From Flavobacteriales bacterium (GTDB lineage: Bacteria; Bacteroidota; Bacteroidia; NS11-12g; UBA955): DNA of 64,000 nt. Shown piece by piece: positions 45,455 to 54,473 of the stretch. The notes beneath the pieces are model-generated. The model saw only the letters and a list, made by a program, of their open reading frames with translations, searched no databases and was not told where the DNA came from. The translations under genes were made by a program, and so were the position numbers. Each line of letters begins with the position of its first letter. Position 1 is the stretch's first letter. The stretch lies in assembly GCA_947447955.1 (NCBI GenBank), contig CANFLS010000002.1:156171-220170 (forward strand), read 5' to 3'.

Positions 45455-48295
45455 ATGATTAGAACCATACTATTAGTAACATTTTTTATTGGAATACCAT
45501 CATTATTCGCCCAAAGTAAAATCAAAGGGAAAATTATTGATTTAACCTCCCAAAATGCTCTTGAAGCAGTTATTAAAGATGCAAAAGGCAATTTACTCGG
45601 TAATTCAAATAATCAAGGAGATTTTGAAATCGAAAAACCGTCCCTAAAAGAAAAAATACGTGTGGTTTTTAATGATGATAATTTTGATGTTGAATATAAC
45701 AATGAAGACTTTTGGACAATTAAAATTGATCTAAAACTTGAAAAAATTGATGCTGTCAATATCAAGCAAAACCGTCTTAAGGAAAAACTCAAAGAATCGC
45801 CATTGACGGTTGAAAGTATGAGTGCCCAAAGTATCAAAGAAACTCCAGCGAGCGACTTTTATGAAGCCTTGGGACATCTAAAAGGCGTGGATGTAACGGC
45901 AGCTAGTTTGGGATTTAGAATTGTAAACACCCGTGGTTTCAACAGTACATCACCCGTTAGAACCTTACAAATAATTGATGGGGTTGACAATCAAAGTCCA
46001 GGATTGAATTTCTCTTTGGGAAATTTCTTGGGTGCCTCTGAGTTGGACGTTGCAAACCAAGAAATTATTGTAGGTGCAAGTTCAGCTTTCTATGGGCCGG
46101 GTGCATTCAACGGGGTTATCAGTATTACAACCAAAGACCCTTGGAAAACACCAGGCTTCAGCGTAAAAACAAAAGTTGGGGAACGCGGATTGTCGGAATA
46201 CTCACTTCGATATGCACATATTTTTAAAAACAAACAAAAACGTGAATTCTTAGCCATGAAATTCAATGCTTTCTACATGCAAGCCTATGATTGGGTGGCC
46301 GACAATGCTGCTCCGGCAACGGATTCAAAGCAAGGTGTTTCAAATTTAGGTGGTTATGATGCCGTAAATAAATACGGTGATGAGATTTTAAGAGCCGGTG
46401 AAAACGACAAAACAAACAGGGGCGGACAATATTCCGTGCCAGGTTTGGGAATGTATTACCGCGAAGGATATTGGGAAAAAGATTTGGTAGACTACAATAC
46501 CTATAACGTAAAAACCTCTTTTATGGCTAGTTGGAAGCCAAATAAAAACAGCAACTCTGAAATACAATATCAAGTAAATTTAGGTATGGGAACAACGGTT
46601 TACCAAGGTGATAACCGTTACAGTTTGCGCAATATCAAATTCATGCAAAACCGTCTTGAGTGGAAACAGAAAAATGGATTTATAAGGGCTTATGCAACAA
46701 ATGAAGATGCAGGTCAAACCTATGATGCCGTTTTCACTGCGCAATTGATGCAAAACTATGCAAAGCGCGATGACCTTTGGTCGGGAGACTTATACAGCAT
46801 ATGGTTAAATACTTATGCTAAAAAAGTGAAAGGATTACCCGGTTATCCTAATGAGAATTTGATCAATCCTTTTGATGCAAATCCAGCTATTCGCGATTCA
46901 TTTTATAGAATGGCTCAAAAAAGCATTCAAAACAACCAAGATCAAATGACCAAATGGTTTGCTGAAGCGAGGGCATTGGCAAATAGATGGAGTGATTTTA
47001 AAGGATTACATTTTGCCCAACAGCCTTTTACCTACGATAGATACCAACCCGGAACTGAACGTTTTGATTCACTGAAAAATGCAATTACCAATAGAAAAAG
47101 TTTTGGTGAAGGCGGTAGTGGATTTTTCGACAAAAGCGGTTTGTATCACATACAAGGAGAACGCCGTTGGAACAAAGATAAACCACTAAATTTTGTTACT
47201 GGATTTAGCAGCAGACTTTACAACCCCAATACGGCAGGTACAATTTTTTGCGACACAAATGGCCGCAAAATCATCAATTATGAGGGAGGTGTTTTTGGAG
47301 GGACAGAATACCGCTTCAACGAAAATAAATGGAAGATAAACTTAACCGCAAGGGCTGATAAAAATGTAAACTTCCCTGTGATTTTTAGTCCTGCCGCTTC
47401 AATTGTATATACTCCCGATAAAATTACTTTTCTAAGGGTTTCTTTTACAAGTGGCGTAAGAAATCCAACATTGGCTGACCAATACTTATATTACAACGTA
47501 GGTAGGGCAATATTACTGGGTAATTTAAATGGTTATGATAGCTTGGTAACAATTGGATCAGTTTATGACGCCCTTGGTGGAGCACAGCCCGACTTGAATA
47601 AATTACAATGGTTTAATGTGAAACCAGTAAAACCAGAACGCGTAAAAAGCATTGAAATTGGATACAAATCATTTTTATTCAAGAATAAACTGAATGTTGA
47701 TGCTTCGGCATATTACAATGTTTACACAGATTTTATAGGATATAAAATTGGGTATGATCCCATCATTGGATTTGGAACCATTTTAGGTGGTCAGGGTTAT
47801 CGAATTGCAACCAACGCAGAATCGCAAGTTTCAACTATGGGAGTATCAGCTGGCTTTTATTACTTCTTTGGACAGGTTTATACATTCGGAGCAAATTATT
47901 CATACAACAAGTTGAACAAACAAGAAAACCAAGATCCTATTATTCCTGCTTTTAACACACCCGAAAATAAATTCAACCTATCTTTTGGTTGCAATAATGT
48001 TTCTATTAAATTGCCACAATTCTTAAAAGTTAGGGGAAATAAAAGCAAATATTGGGGTTACAATATCAACTACAAATGGATTCAAGGCTTTATGTACGAA
48101 GGTTCTCCTCAGTTTACAGGCTATATTCCTACATACTGGATGTTAGACGCCATGATTTCTAAAGAAATTCCAATTTATCATACTTCCCTCAAAATTGGGG
48201 CTTCCAATATTACCAACAATATGAATTACCAAGTTTATGGGGGACCAAGAATTGGAAGATTGGCTTATATCTCACTTTTATTTAATATTAATTAA
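45455..48295 (+). CDS. TonB-dependent outer-membrane receptor
   Basis: The protein (946 residues from this ATG) has a signal peptide (MIRTILLVTFFIGIPSLFAQ), a short carboxypeptidase-regulatory-like domain ('IKGKIIDLTSQNALEAVIKD'), a plug domain ('NTRGFNSTSPVRTLQIIDGVDNQSPG' region near 155-185; 'GASSAFYGPGAFNGVISITTK' near 210-230) and a barrel to the C-terminal 'ISLLFNIN'. It should import an unknown ligand with TonB energy. An in-frame ATG seven codons earlier (45434) is almost on top of a near -7 box (TATATTGC), so the later ATG is preferred. A T9SS-secreted protein gene follows after about 80 bases. Confidence 0.9.
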   Translation: MIRTILLVTFFIGIPSLFAQSKIKGKIIDLTSQNALEAVIKDAKGNLLGNSNNQGDFEIEKPSLKEKIRVVFNDDNFDVEYNNEDFWTIKIDLKLEKIDAVNIKQNRLKEKLKESPLTVESMSAQSIKETPASDFYEALGHLKGVDVTAASLGFRIVNTRGFNSTSPVRTLQIIDGVDNQSPGLNFSLGNFLGASELDVANQEIIVGASSAFYGPGAFNGVISITTKDPWKTPGFSVKTKVGERGLSEYSLRYAHIFKNKQKREFLAMKFNAFYMQAYDWVADNAAPATDSKQGVSNLGGYDAVNKYGDEILRAGENDKTNRGGQYSVPGLGMYYREGYWEKDLVDYNTYNVKTSFMASWKPNKNSNSEIQYQVNLGMGTTVYQGDNRYSLRNIKFMQNRLEWKQKNGFIRAYATNEDAGQTYDAVFTAQLMQNYAKRDDLWSGDLYSIWLNTYAKKVKGLPGYPNENLINPFDANPAIRDSFYRMAQKSIQNNQDQMTKWFAEARALANRWSDFKGLHFAQQPFTYDRYQPGTERFDSLKNAITNRKSFGEGGSGFFDKSGLYHIQGERRWNKDKPLNFVTGFSSRLYNPNTAGTIFCDTNGRKIINYEGGVFGGTEYRFNENKWKINLTARADKNVNFPVIFSPAASIVYTPDKITFLRVSFTSGVRNPTLADQYLYYNVGRAILLGNLNGYDSLVTIGSVYDALGGAQPDLNKLQWFNVKPVKPERVKSIEIGYKSFLFKNKLNVDASAYYNVYTDFIGYKIGYDPIIGFGTILGGQGYRIATNAESQVSTMGVSAGFYYFFGQVYTFGANYSYNKLNKQENQDPIIPAFNTPENKFNLSFGCNNVSIKLPQFLKVRGNKSKYWGYNINYKWIQGFMYEGSPQFTGYIPTYWMLDAMISKEIPIYHTSLKIGASNITNNMNYQVYGGPRIGRLAYISLLFNIN

Positions 48296-48345
48296 AACTT
48301 ATTGAAATTAATACCATTAACTATATTTTGAAAAAAAGAATTTCT

Positions 48346-48353
48346 TACATTTG
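48346..48353 (+). promoter_or_regulatory. -7 box before the T9SS cargo gene
   Basis: TACATTTG matches TAnnTTTG and lies 25 bases before the ATG at 48379. TTTG at 48327-48330 could be a -33 element, but the 15-base spacing is short. Confidence 0.5.
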
Positions 48354-48378
48354 CATAAAACCAACAAGATTATATACC

Positions 48379-49896
48379 ATGAAAAAACTATTACTAAGTG
48401 CAGTTTTATTGCTTTCAGCAACAGCTGCTATGGCTCAAATTAAATACGTAGATCGTGTTTTAAATCCAAGCCAAATTACAAAAACCATGCACGTTATGTA
48501 TGGAGCTAACTACACCGTTATGAAAGGTGCATGGCAGTGGAACGGTAATCCTACTACCCCACTTAGACTTGACACATTGAGAATGGATGTTTACGAACCT
48601 AACGATGGTGTTACAAAAAGACCTTTGGTTATTTTTATGCACTCAGGTAGCTTTTTGCCACGTTATGCAAACAATTCACCAGTAGGATACAAAGACGACA
48701 GTGCAACTGTAGCTTTCTGTAAAGATTTGGCTATGCGCGGTTATGTTGTAGCTTCTATGACTTACAGATATGGATGGAATCCAACTGCAGCAACTGAAGA
48801 TTTGCGTAAGAGTGGTATTATCAATGCTGCTTACAAAGGTGTTCAAGATGTTTCAGCTTGTATCCGTTATTTCAAAGAAAACGTAGCCATTTATGGCAAC
48901 ACTTTTGGAGTAGATACTACCAAAATTGCTGTAGGTGGTAACGGTACAGGTGGTTACATTTCAAGTGCATTTGCATCTTTAGACCGTCAAAGTGAAATTA
49001 AAATCAACAAATTCAAAGATCCTAATTCAGGTAAAAACTTTGTAAACGATACCATTTGGGGCGATCGCAAAGGATTTGGTGGATACCCAGGATTTGGCAA
49101 AAACAATACTCCAGGCTATACTTCAACTGCACAAGCTGCTTTTGCAATTGGCGGTGCTTTGGGAGATTCTACTTGGTTAGAGGCTGGTGAAATTCCAATC
49201 ATTTGGGCACACTCAGTTTATGATCCATTTGCTCCTTACACAACTGGTATGGTAAACGTACCTGGTACTAGCTTACAAGTTGTTGAAGTTTCTGGTGGTC
49301 GTGATGTTATGGCTCGTAGCCAACGTCTTGGAAATACTGCTCCTTACAAAGGAAAAGTTATGGATGTTTACACCATCGAAGCAAATAAAATAAACCAAGG
49401 TATTGATGGATTATTCCCAATGACAGGTATTTTAAATGCATCTGGTCCTTACGAATGGTACGATACCAACAAAATCAAAATGTTGCCTAGTCCTCCATAT
49501 AGCCCAGCTACAATTTTAGGTGGTATCAAAGCAAGTAACCCAATGTGGAGCAAAGCTAAATCTATGACTTACATTGATTCTATTGATGGTTATATCGCAC
49601 CACGTTTGGCTATTTCTTTAGGCTTGGTTACTTCTGTAGGTATTGAAAACAAAAACTTAGCAAGCAATGTTACCATTGCTCCTAACCCAACCAAAAATCA
49701 CTTGGTTATTCATAACAACTGGGAAAATAACAAATTAAATGCTGCATCTATCTACGACATGAATGGTCGTTTGGTACAAAAATTAATTGTTACCGGAATC
49801 CACAACGAATACAACTTATCATTGCCTGCTGGTTTGTACATTGTTGAAATGCAATTTGCAAACGGTACTGGCAACAAAAAATTGGTTATTGAATAA
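48379..49896 (+). CDS. T9SS-exported alpha/beta-hydrolase-fold protein lacking the nucleophile Ser
   Basis: The 505-residue protein has a signal peptide (MKKLLLSAVLLLSATAAMAQ), an esterase-like alpha/beta-hydrolase domain (about 55-420) and a C-terminal type A sorting domain (about 430-505, 'IAPNPTKNHLVI', 'ASIYDMNGRLVQKL', 'LPAGLYIVEM', final KKLVIE) for the type IX secretion system. In the nucleophile elbow, AVGGNGTGGY, Gly189 (GGT, 48943-48945) stands where GGxSxGG esterases have Ser. The oxyanion HGGG motif is also altered (FMHSGSF). It may be a binding protein or use another residue. An in-frame TTG at 48328 lies before the -7 box and is rejected. Codon use is markedly more optimised than its neighbours, suggesting high expression. 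Confidence 0.85.
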   Translation: MKKLLLSAVLLLSATAAMAQIKYVDRVLNPSQITKTMHVMYGANYTVMKGAWQWNGNPTTPLRLDTLRMDVYEPNDGVTKRPLVIFMHSGSFLPRYANNSPVGYKDDSATVAFCKDLAMRGYVVASMTYRYGWNPTAATEDLRKSGIINAAYKGVQDVSACIRYFKENVAIYGNTFGVDTTKIAVGGNGTGGYISSAFASLDRQSEIKINKFKDPNSGKNFVNDTIWGDRKGFGGYPGFGKNNTPGYTSTAQAAFAIGGALGDSTWLEAGEIPIIWAHSVYDPFAPYTTGMVNVPGTSLQVVEVSGGRDVMARSQRLGNTAPYKGKVMDVYTIEANKINQGIDGLFPMTGILNASGPYEWYDTNKIKMLPSPPYSPATILGGIKASNPMWSKAKSMTYIDSIDGYIAPRLAISLGLVTSVGIENKNLASNVTIAPNPTKNHLVIHNNWENNKLNAASIYDMNGRLVQKLIVTGIHNEYNLSLPAGLYIVEMQFANGTGNKKLVIE

Positions 49897-49933
49897 TATT
49901 TATTCAAATTAACTTATTATAATACTTTAATTT

Positions 49934-49965
49934 AAGGGGTGCACATAATGCACCCCTTTTCTTTT
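49934..49965 (+). terminator. Intrinsic terminator of the T9SS cargo gene
   Basis: AAGGGGTGC and GCACCCCTT pair (9 bp) around ACATAAT and are followed by TTCTTTT, 38 bases after the stop. Confidence 0.85.
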
Positions 49966-49986
49966 GTACTTGCCATAAAAAACGCG

Positions 49987-49994
49987 TATTTTTG
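49987..49994 (+). promoter_or_regulatory. -7 box of ileS
   Basis: TATTTTTG matches the -7 consensus and lies 29 bases before the ileS ATG, directly after the preceding terminator. Confidence 0.55.
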
Positions 49995-50023
49995 CAACTT
50001 TACTGTATTAACCATTAATATCC

Positions 50024-53000
50024 ATGTATTCTACCCTCAAAAACCTTAATTGGCCAGAAATTGAAAAGGAAATCCTTGAATTTTGGGATACCGAAAATAT
50101 CTTTCAATTAAGCGTAAACCAACGTCCCGAAAATAATACCTTTACCTTTTTCGAAGGTCCACCTTCTGCAAACGGTATGCCTGGTATTCACCACGTTATG
50201 GCCAGGGCTATGAAGGATATTTTTTGCCGTTACAAAACCCTTCAAGGTTTCAGGGTTGCCCGCAAAGCTGGTTGGGATACCCACGGTTTGCCAATTGAAT
50301 TACAAGTTGAAAAACGTTTGGGCATTCGCAAAGAAGACATTGGAACCAAAATTAGCCTTGAAGATTATAACAAAGAATGCCGTAAGGATGTTCTTATGTT
50401 CAAAGACAAATGGGATGAACTCACCCACCGCATTGGTTTTTGGGTAGATCTTAACGATCCTTACATTACCTACGAAAACAACTACGTTGAAACCCTTTGG
50501 TATTTGCTAAAACAATTGCACGAAAAAGGATTTTTATACAAAGGGTATACCATCCAACCATTTTCGCCAGCTGCTGGTACAGGTCTTAGTTCTCACGAAT
50601 TAAACCAGCCTGGTACTTACCAAAATGTAAAAGATACCACTATCGTTGCCCAATTTAAAAAGGCAAATACAACAAACGAATATTTCATTGCTTGGACAAC
50701 CACTCCGTGGACATTGCCCAGCAATACGGCTTTGGCAGTAGGTGCTAAAATTGAATATGTAGATATTCAAACTTTTAACCAATACACCGGAGAACCCATC
50801 ATTGTTACCATGGCTGCGGCCCTTACAGGTAAATACTTTGCTGCTGAAAATGAAAATGGTGATTTTGAGGGATATTCACTCGGCCAAAAAAATATTCCTT
50901 GGAAAATTTTAAAATCATGCCTAGGTAAAGAACTTGAAGGAACCCGCTATGAGCAACTTCTACCCTATGCACAACCAGAAACCGGCGACGCTTTCAAAGT
51001 GGTTATTGGCGATTTTGTTAGCACAGAAGACGGTACTGGTATTGTTCATTTGGCTCCAAGTTTCGGTGCCGATGACTTTAGAACAGCAAGAGAAAATGGC
51101 ATTGGTTCATTGACATTGGTTGACAAAAAAGGCCGTTTTGTTGAAGAGGTTACAGACTTTGCAAATGAGTTTGTAAAGGAAGCCTACCTCACCGACGAAG
51201 AAAAAATTGAAGAAACAGCAAAACAAGGTCGCGACAAATATTTAGGCGTTGACGAACGTATTGCAATCAAACTAAAAACCGAAAACAAAGCGTTTAAGGT
51301 TGAAAAATACGAGCATACCTACCCTCACTGTTGGAGAACAGACAAACCAATTCTTTACTACCCATTAGAAAGTTGGTTTATCAAAACTACTGCGGTAAAA
51401 GACCGTTTGGTAGAGCTGAATAAAACCATCAACTGGAAACCAAAAAGTACCGGTGAAGGTCGTTTTGGAAACTGGTTAGAAAACCTTGTAGATTGGAATT
51501 TAAGTCGTTCAAGATTTTGGGGAACGCCCCTCCCAATTTGGCGCACTGAAGATGGTACTGAAGAAAAATGCATTGGTAGCATTGCAGAATTAAAATCGGA
51601 AATCGAAAAAGCCAATCAACAGTTAGGCTTAAATCAAGATGCAGAAAATGCAACCCTCGATTTACACCGTCCATACGTTGATAGAATTACTTTGGTGAGC
51701 AACAGCGGCAAAGCAATGACCCGCGAAACCGACCTTATAGACGTTTGGTTTGATAGTGGTGCCATGCCTTACGCACAATGGCATTGGCCATTTGAAAACA
51801 AAGAAATCTTTGAAAAGAATTTCCCAGCAGACTTTATTGCTGAAGGAGTTGACCAAACCCGTGGATGGTTCTTTACCTTGCATACAATTGGAGTGATGTT
51901 GTTTGACAGTGTCGCCTTCAAAAATGTAATTGCAAACGGTTTGGTTTTAGATAAAAACGGGAATAAAATGAGCAAGCGCCTTGGAAATGCGGTTGATCCT
52001 TTTACCACCGTTGATAAATATGGAGCCGATGCTTTGCGTTGGTATATGTCTACCAATTCACAACCTTGGGACAATCTAAAATTTGACACCGAAGGCGTTG
52101 TAGAATCGCAACGCAAGTTTCTTGGCACACTCTACAATACTTATGGATTTTTTGCAATTTATGCAAATATTGATCAGTTTGTTTTCCGCGAAAATCAACA
52201 AACCGATGTTGCAACACGTTCTGAATTAGACCGTTGGATATTAAGCAAACTCAACTCATTAATTCAAGAAGTTACAGAAGCATTAGACGATTATGATCCA
52301 ACAAGAGCAGCTAGAGCAATTGAAGAATTTGTAAGTGAACAATTGAGCAACTGGTATGTACGTTTGTCTCGCAGAACTTTCTGGAAAGGCGAATTAAATA
52401 CTGAAAAGCAAGCAGCATACGAAACTTTATATACTTGCCTTGACACCATTGCCAGAATGATATCGCCGGTGAGTCCATTCTTCTCAGATTGGTTATATAA
52501 GAATTTGAATGCTCCGTTGATTGAGCAAAACTTGGCGCCTAAATCGGTACATTTAACAAATTGGCCAAAGGCGAATACTGCTATCATACATTCTGAGTTA
52601 GAAATGCAAATGAAAAGGGCACAAACCGTTTGTAGCTTGGTATTGTCCCTCAGAAAAAAAGAAAAAATCAAGGTGCGTCAACCCTTACAAAAATTAATTA
52701 TTCCTGCATTGACGGCCCAAATGCAATCGCAATTGGAACATGTTGCAGATTTGATTTTGAGTGAGGTAAACGTAAAAGAAATTGAATACTTAAGTGCCGA
52801 TAATGCATTGTTGGTGAAGAAAATAAAACCTAATTTCAAAACGTTGGGTAAAATTTTGGGACCTAACATGAAAGCGATGTCGGTTTTGGTGGAAGCTTTC
52901 ACACAAGATCAAATTCGCGAGATAGAATTGAACGGCAGCATTGAAGTTTCGATTAACAATGAACCTTTCAATTTGAAAATTGAAGATGTAGAAATCATTA

Positions 53001-53332
53001 CCCAAGATATGCCAGGTTGGTTGGTGACATCTGAAGGAGACACAACAGTTGCCTTAGACATTACTTTAACCGAAGAATTAATTCAAGAGGGTATGTCGAG
53101 AGAGTTGGTGAATAGAATTCAAAACTTGCGTAAAGACTTAGGTTTTGAAGTCATCGATAAAATCAGAATTGAATATAATGGTTCAGAACAACTTAAGGAA
53201 AGCGTAAATAAATTTTACCCTTATATTTGCAGTGAAGTATTGGCAAGTCAAATTACATTTAATTCATCTTGTAACACAAATGAAACCGATGTAAACGAGG
53301 AGGCAGTATTTCTTAATTTAACCAAAGAATAA
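50024..53332 (+). CDS. ileS: Isoleucyl-tRNA synthetase
   Basis: The 1102-residue class I synthetase charges tRNA-Ile. The HIGH-type motif is in 'PPSANGMPGIHHVMARAMKD' (about 46-65), the KMSKS motif is KNGNKMSKRLGN near 645, and the editing domain has 'AWTTTPWTLPSNTAL' near 223. The length above 1000 and the sequence style are of the eukaryotic-like (type 2) IleS group, which is known to tolerate mupirocin; whether this one does cannot be judged here. It leads a ribosome/translation-related run: dksA-like gene, lspA, lysS. Confidence 0.97.
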   Translation: MYSTLKNLNWPEIEKEILEFWDTENIFQLSVNQRPENNTFTFFEGPPSANGMPGIHHVMARAMKDIFCRYKTLQGFRVARKAGWDTHGLPIELQVEKRLGIRKEDIGTKISLEDYNKECRKDVLMFKDKWDELTHRIGFWVDLNDPYITYENNYVETLWYLLKQLHEKGFLYKGYTIQPFSPAAGTGLSSHELNQPGTYQNVKDTTIVAQFKKANTTNEYFIAWTTTPWTLPSNTALAVGAKIEYVDIQTFNQYTGEPIIVTMAAALTGKYFAAENENGDFEGYSLGQKNIPWKILKSCLGKELEGTRYEQLLPYAQPETGDAFKVVIGDFVSTEDGTGIVHLAPSFGADDFRTARENGIGSLTLVDKKGRFVEEVTDFANEFVKEAYLTDEEKIEETAKQGRDKYLGVDERIAIKLKTENKAFKVEKYEHTYPHCWRTDKPILYYPLESWFIKTTAVKDRLVELNKTINWKPKSTGEGRFGNWLENLVDWNLSRSRFWGTPLPIWRTEDGTEEKCIGSIAELKSEIEKANQQLGLNQDAENATLDLHRPYVDRITLVSNSGKAMTRETDLIDVWFDSGAMPYAQWHWPFENKEIFEKNFPADFIAEGVDQTRGWFFTLHTIGVMLFDSVAFKNVIANGLVLDKNGNKMSKRLGNAVDPFTTVDKYGADALRWYMSTNSQPWDNLKFDTEGVVESQRKFLGTLYNTYGFFAIYANIDQFVFRENQQTDVATRSELDRWILSKLNSLIQEVTEALDDYDPTRAARAIEEFVSEQLSNWYVRLSRRTFWKGELNTEKQAAYETLYTCLDTIARMISPVSPFFSDWLYKNLNAPLIEQNLAPKSVHLTNWPKANTAIIHSELEMQMKRAQTVCSLVLSLRKKEKIKVRQPLQKLIIPALTAQMQSQLEHVADLILSEVNVKEIEYLSADNALLVKKIKPNFKTLGKILGPNMKAMSVLVEAFTQDQIREIELNGSIEVSINNEPFNLKIEDVEIITQDMPGWLVTSEGDTTVALDITLTEELIQEGMSRELVNRIQNLRKDLGFEVIDKIRIEYNGSEQLKESVNKFYPYICSEVLASQITFNSSCNTNETDVNEEAVFLNLTKE

Positions 53333-53353
53333 AACCAATATCCAAGAATAACC

Positions 53354-53725
53354 ATGGAAAAAACACGTTACACCGACGAAGAATTGGAAGAGTTTAGATT
53401 ACTGATTGCTCAGAAACTTGACAGTGCCAAAGCGGAATTCCGCACATTGCAAGGAAATTTAAAAAGTGGAAATGAAAATGGCGCAGATAGCACCAACAAT
53501 AATTACCTAACTTTAGATGACGGAGCCGACACCGCTGAAAAAGAAAATCTCAATCATTTGGCAGCACACCAACTTAAATTTATCAAAAGTTTGGAAGCTG
53601 CAATGGTAAGAATTCAGAACAAAACGTATGGTATTTGCAAAACTTCCGGCAAACTCATTCCTAAGGAACGTTTGCGCGCAGTGCCTCATACCACTCAAAC
53701 CATAGAAGCCAAACTTAAAAAATAA
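53354..53725 (+). CDS. TraR/DksA-family protein with degenerate zinc finger
   Basis: The 123-residue protein has an N-terminal coiled-coil hairpin with acidic residues at its turn ('NENGADSTNNN', 'TLDDGADTAEKENL') and a C-terminal finger 'YGICKTSGKLIPKERLRAVPHTTQT'. DksA-type fingers have four Cys; here one Cys remains (ICKTSG), so zinc binding is unlikely, as in the Cys-poor DksA forms of other bacteria. DksA-like proteins bind the RNA polymerase secondary channel and act with ppGpp. It lies 21 bases after ileS and four before lspA. Confidence 0.87.
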   Translation: MEKTRYTDEELEEFRLLIAQKLDSAKAEFRTLQGNLKSGNENGADSTNNNYLTLDDGADTAEKENLNHLAAHQLKFIKSLEAAMVRIQNKTYGICKTSGKLIPKERLRAVPHTTQTIEAKLKK

Positions 53726-53729
53726 TCTT

Positions 53730-54434
53730 TTGAGCCAGGCTAATTCAAAATGGTTATACTCACCAAAATTTTGGTGGGCTTTTGGTGTGCTTTTTTCAGC
53801 AATTTTAATTGATCAACTCATTAAAATTTATGTGAAAACGCATTTTATTTATGGTGAATCTTATCCAGTTTTTGGGAATTGGTTCAAAATCTATTTTATA
53901 GAAAACGATGGCATGGCCTATGGCATGAAACTCTTTGGTGGGGGTACCATTGGTAAGCTAATTTTAACCTTCTTCAGAATTATTGTTTCTGCTTTTGGTA
54001 TTTGGTATTTGACTGCAATTATAAAAAACAAAGGCCATATAGGACTCATTGTGGCGGTTTCGCTCATTTTAGCGGGTGCAATGGGCAATATCATTGACTC
54101 CGTTTTTTACGGATATTACTTCGGCGACAGGGCCATGCTTCCTTTTGAAACTACCAGTCATTTTTTAAATGCTTATCCTGGTAAATGGTTTGAAGGACAA
54201 GTGGTTGACATGTTTTATGCACCCATGTGGGAAGGTGTTTTTCCAAGATGGATGCCGTTTTGGGGTGGTGAATTATTCACCTTTTTTGCTCCAATTTGGA
54301 ACTTTGCCGATGCTTGTATTAGTATTGGTGTTGCCATCATGATTTTAGGGCAAAAGAAATTCTCCTTGCCTTCACCCTCAATTGTTTTGAACAAACCCGA
54401 ATCACAAACAGAAATAAATACCCAAGAAAATTAG
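53730..54434 (+). CDS. lspA: Lipoprotein signal peptidase (signal peptidase II)
   Basis: The 234-residue membrane aspartyl protease removes signal peptides from prolipoproteins. Four hydrophobic segments are seen, with catalytic Asp in 'MGNIIDSVFYG' (near 131) and in 'NFADACISIGV' (near 193). The E. coli enzyme is about 164 residues; here an insertion of about 45 residues between the catalytic Asp motifs ('GDRAMLPFETTSHFL' to 'WGGELFTFF') and a tail explain the extra length, a known Bacteroidota form. The start is TTG at 53730, four bases after the DksA-like stop; no ATG is available nearby. Confidence 0.95.
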   Translation: MSQANSKWLYSPKFWWAFGVLFSAILIDQLIKIYVKTHFIYGESYPVFGNWFKIYFIENDGMAYGMKLFGGGTIGKLILTFFRIIVSAFGIWYLTAIIKNKGHIGLIVAVSLILAGAMGNIIDSVFYGYYFGDRAMLPFETTSHFLNAYPGKWFEGQVVDMFYAPMWEGVFPRWMPFWGGELFTFFAPIWNFADACISIGVAIMILGQKKFSLPSPSIVLNKPESQTEINTQEN

Positions 54435-54454
54435 ACTTCCTAAATTTCAAAGGT

Positions 54455-54462
54455 TAATTTTG
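54455..54462 (+). promoter_or_regulatory. -7 box of lysS
   Basis: TAATTTTG, 11 bases before the lysS ATG at 54474. Confidence 0.5.
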
Positions 54463-54473
54463 CAATACTTTCA

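Noticed and set aside
49912..50023. Riboswitch or T-box before ileS
   Set aside because: The gap is explained by a terminator for the previous gene and a -7 box 29 bases before the ATG; there is no room for a structured leader.
51769..52671. Long minus-strand open frames inside ileS (119 and 126 codons)
   Set aside because: They lie antisense to highly conserved synthetase sequence and have no independent start signals.
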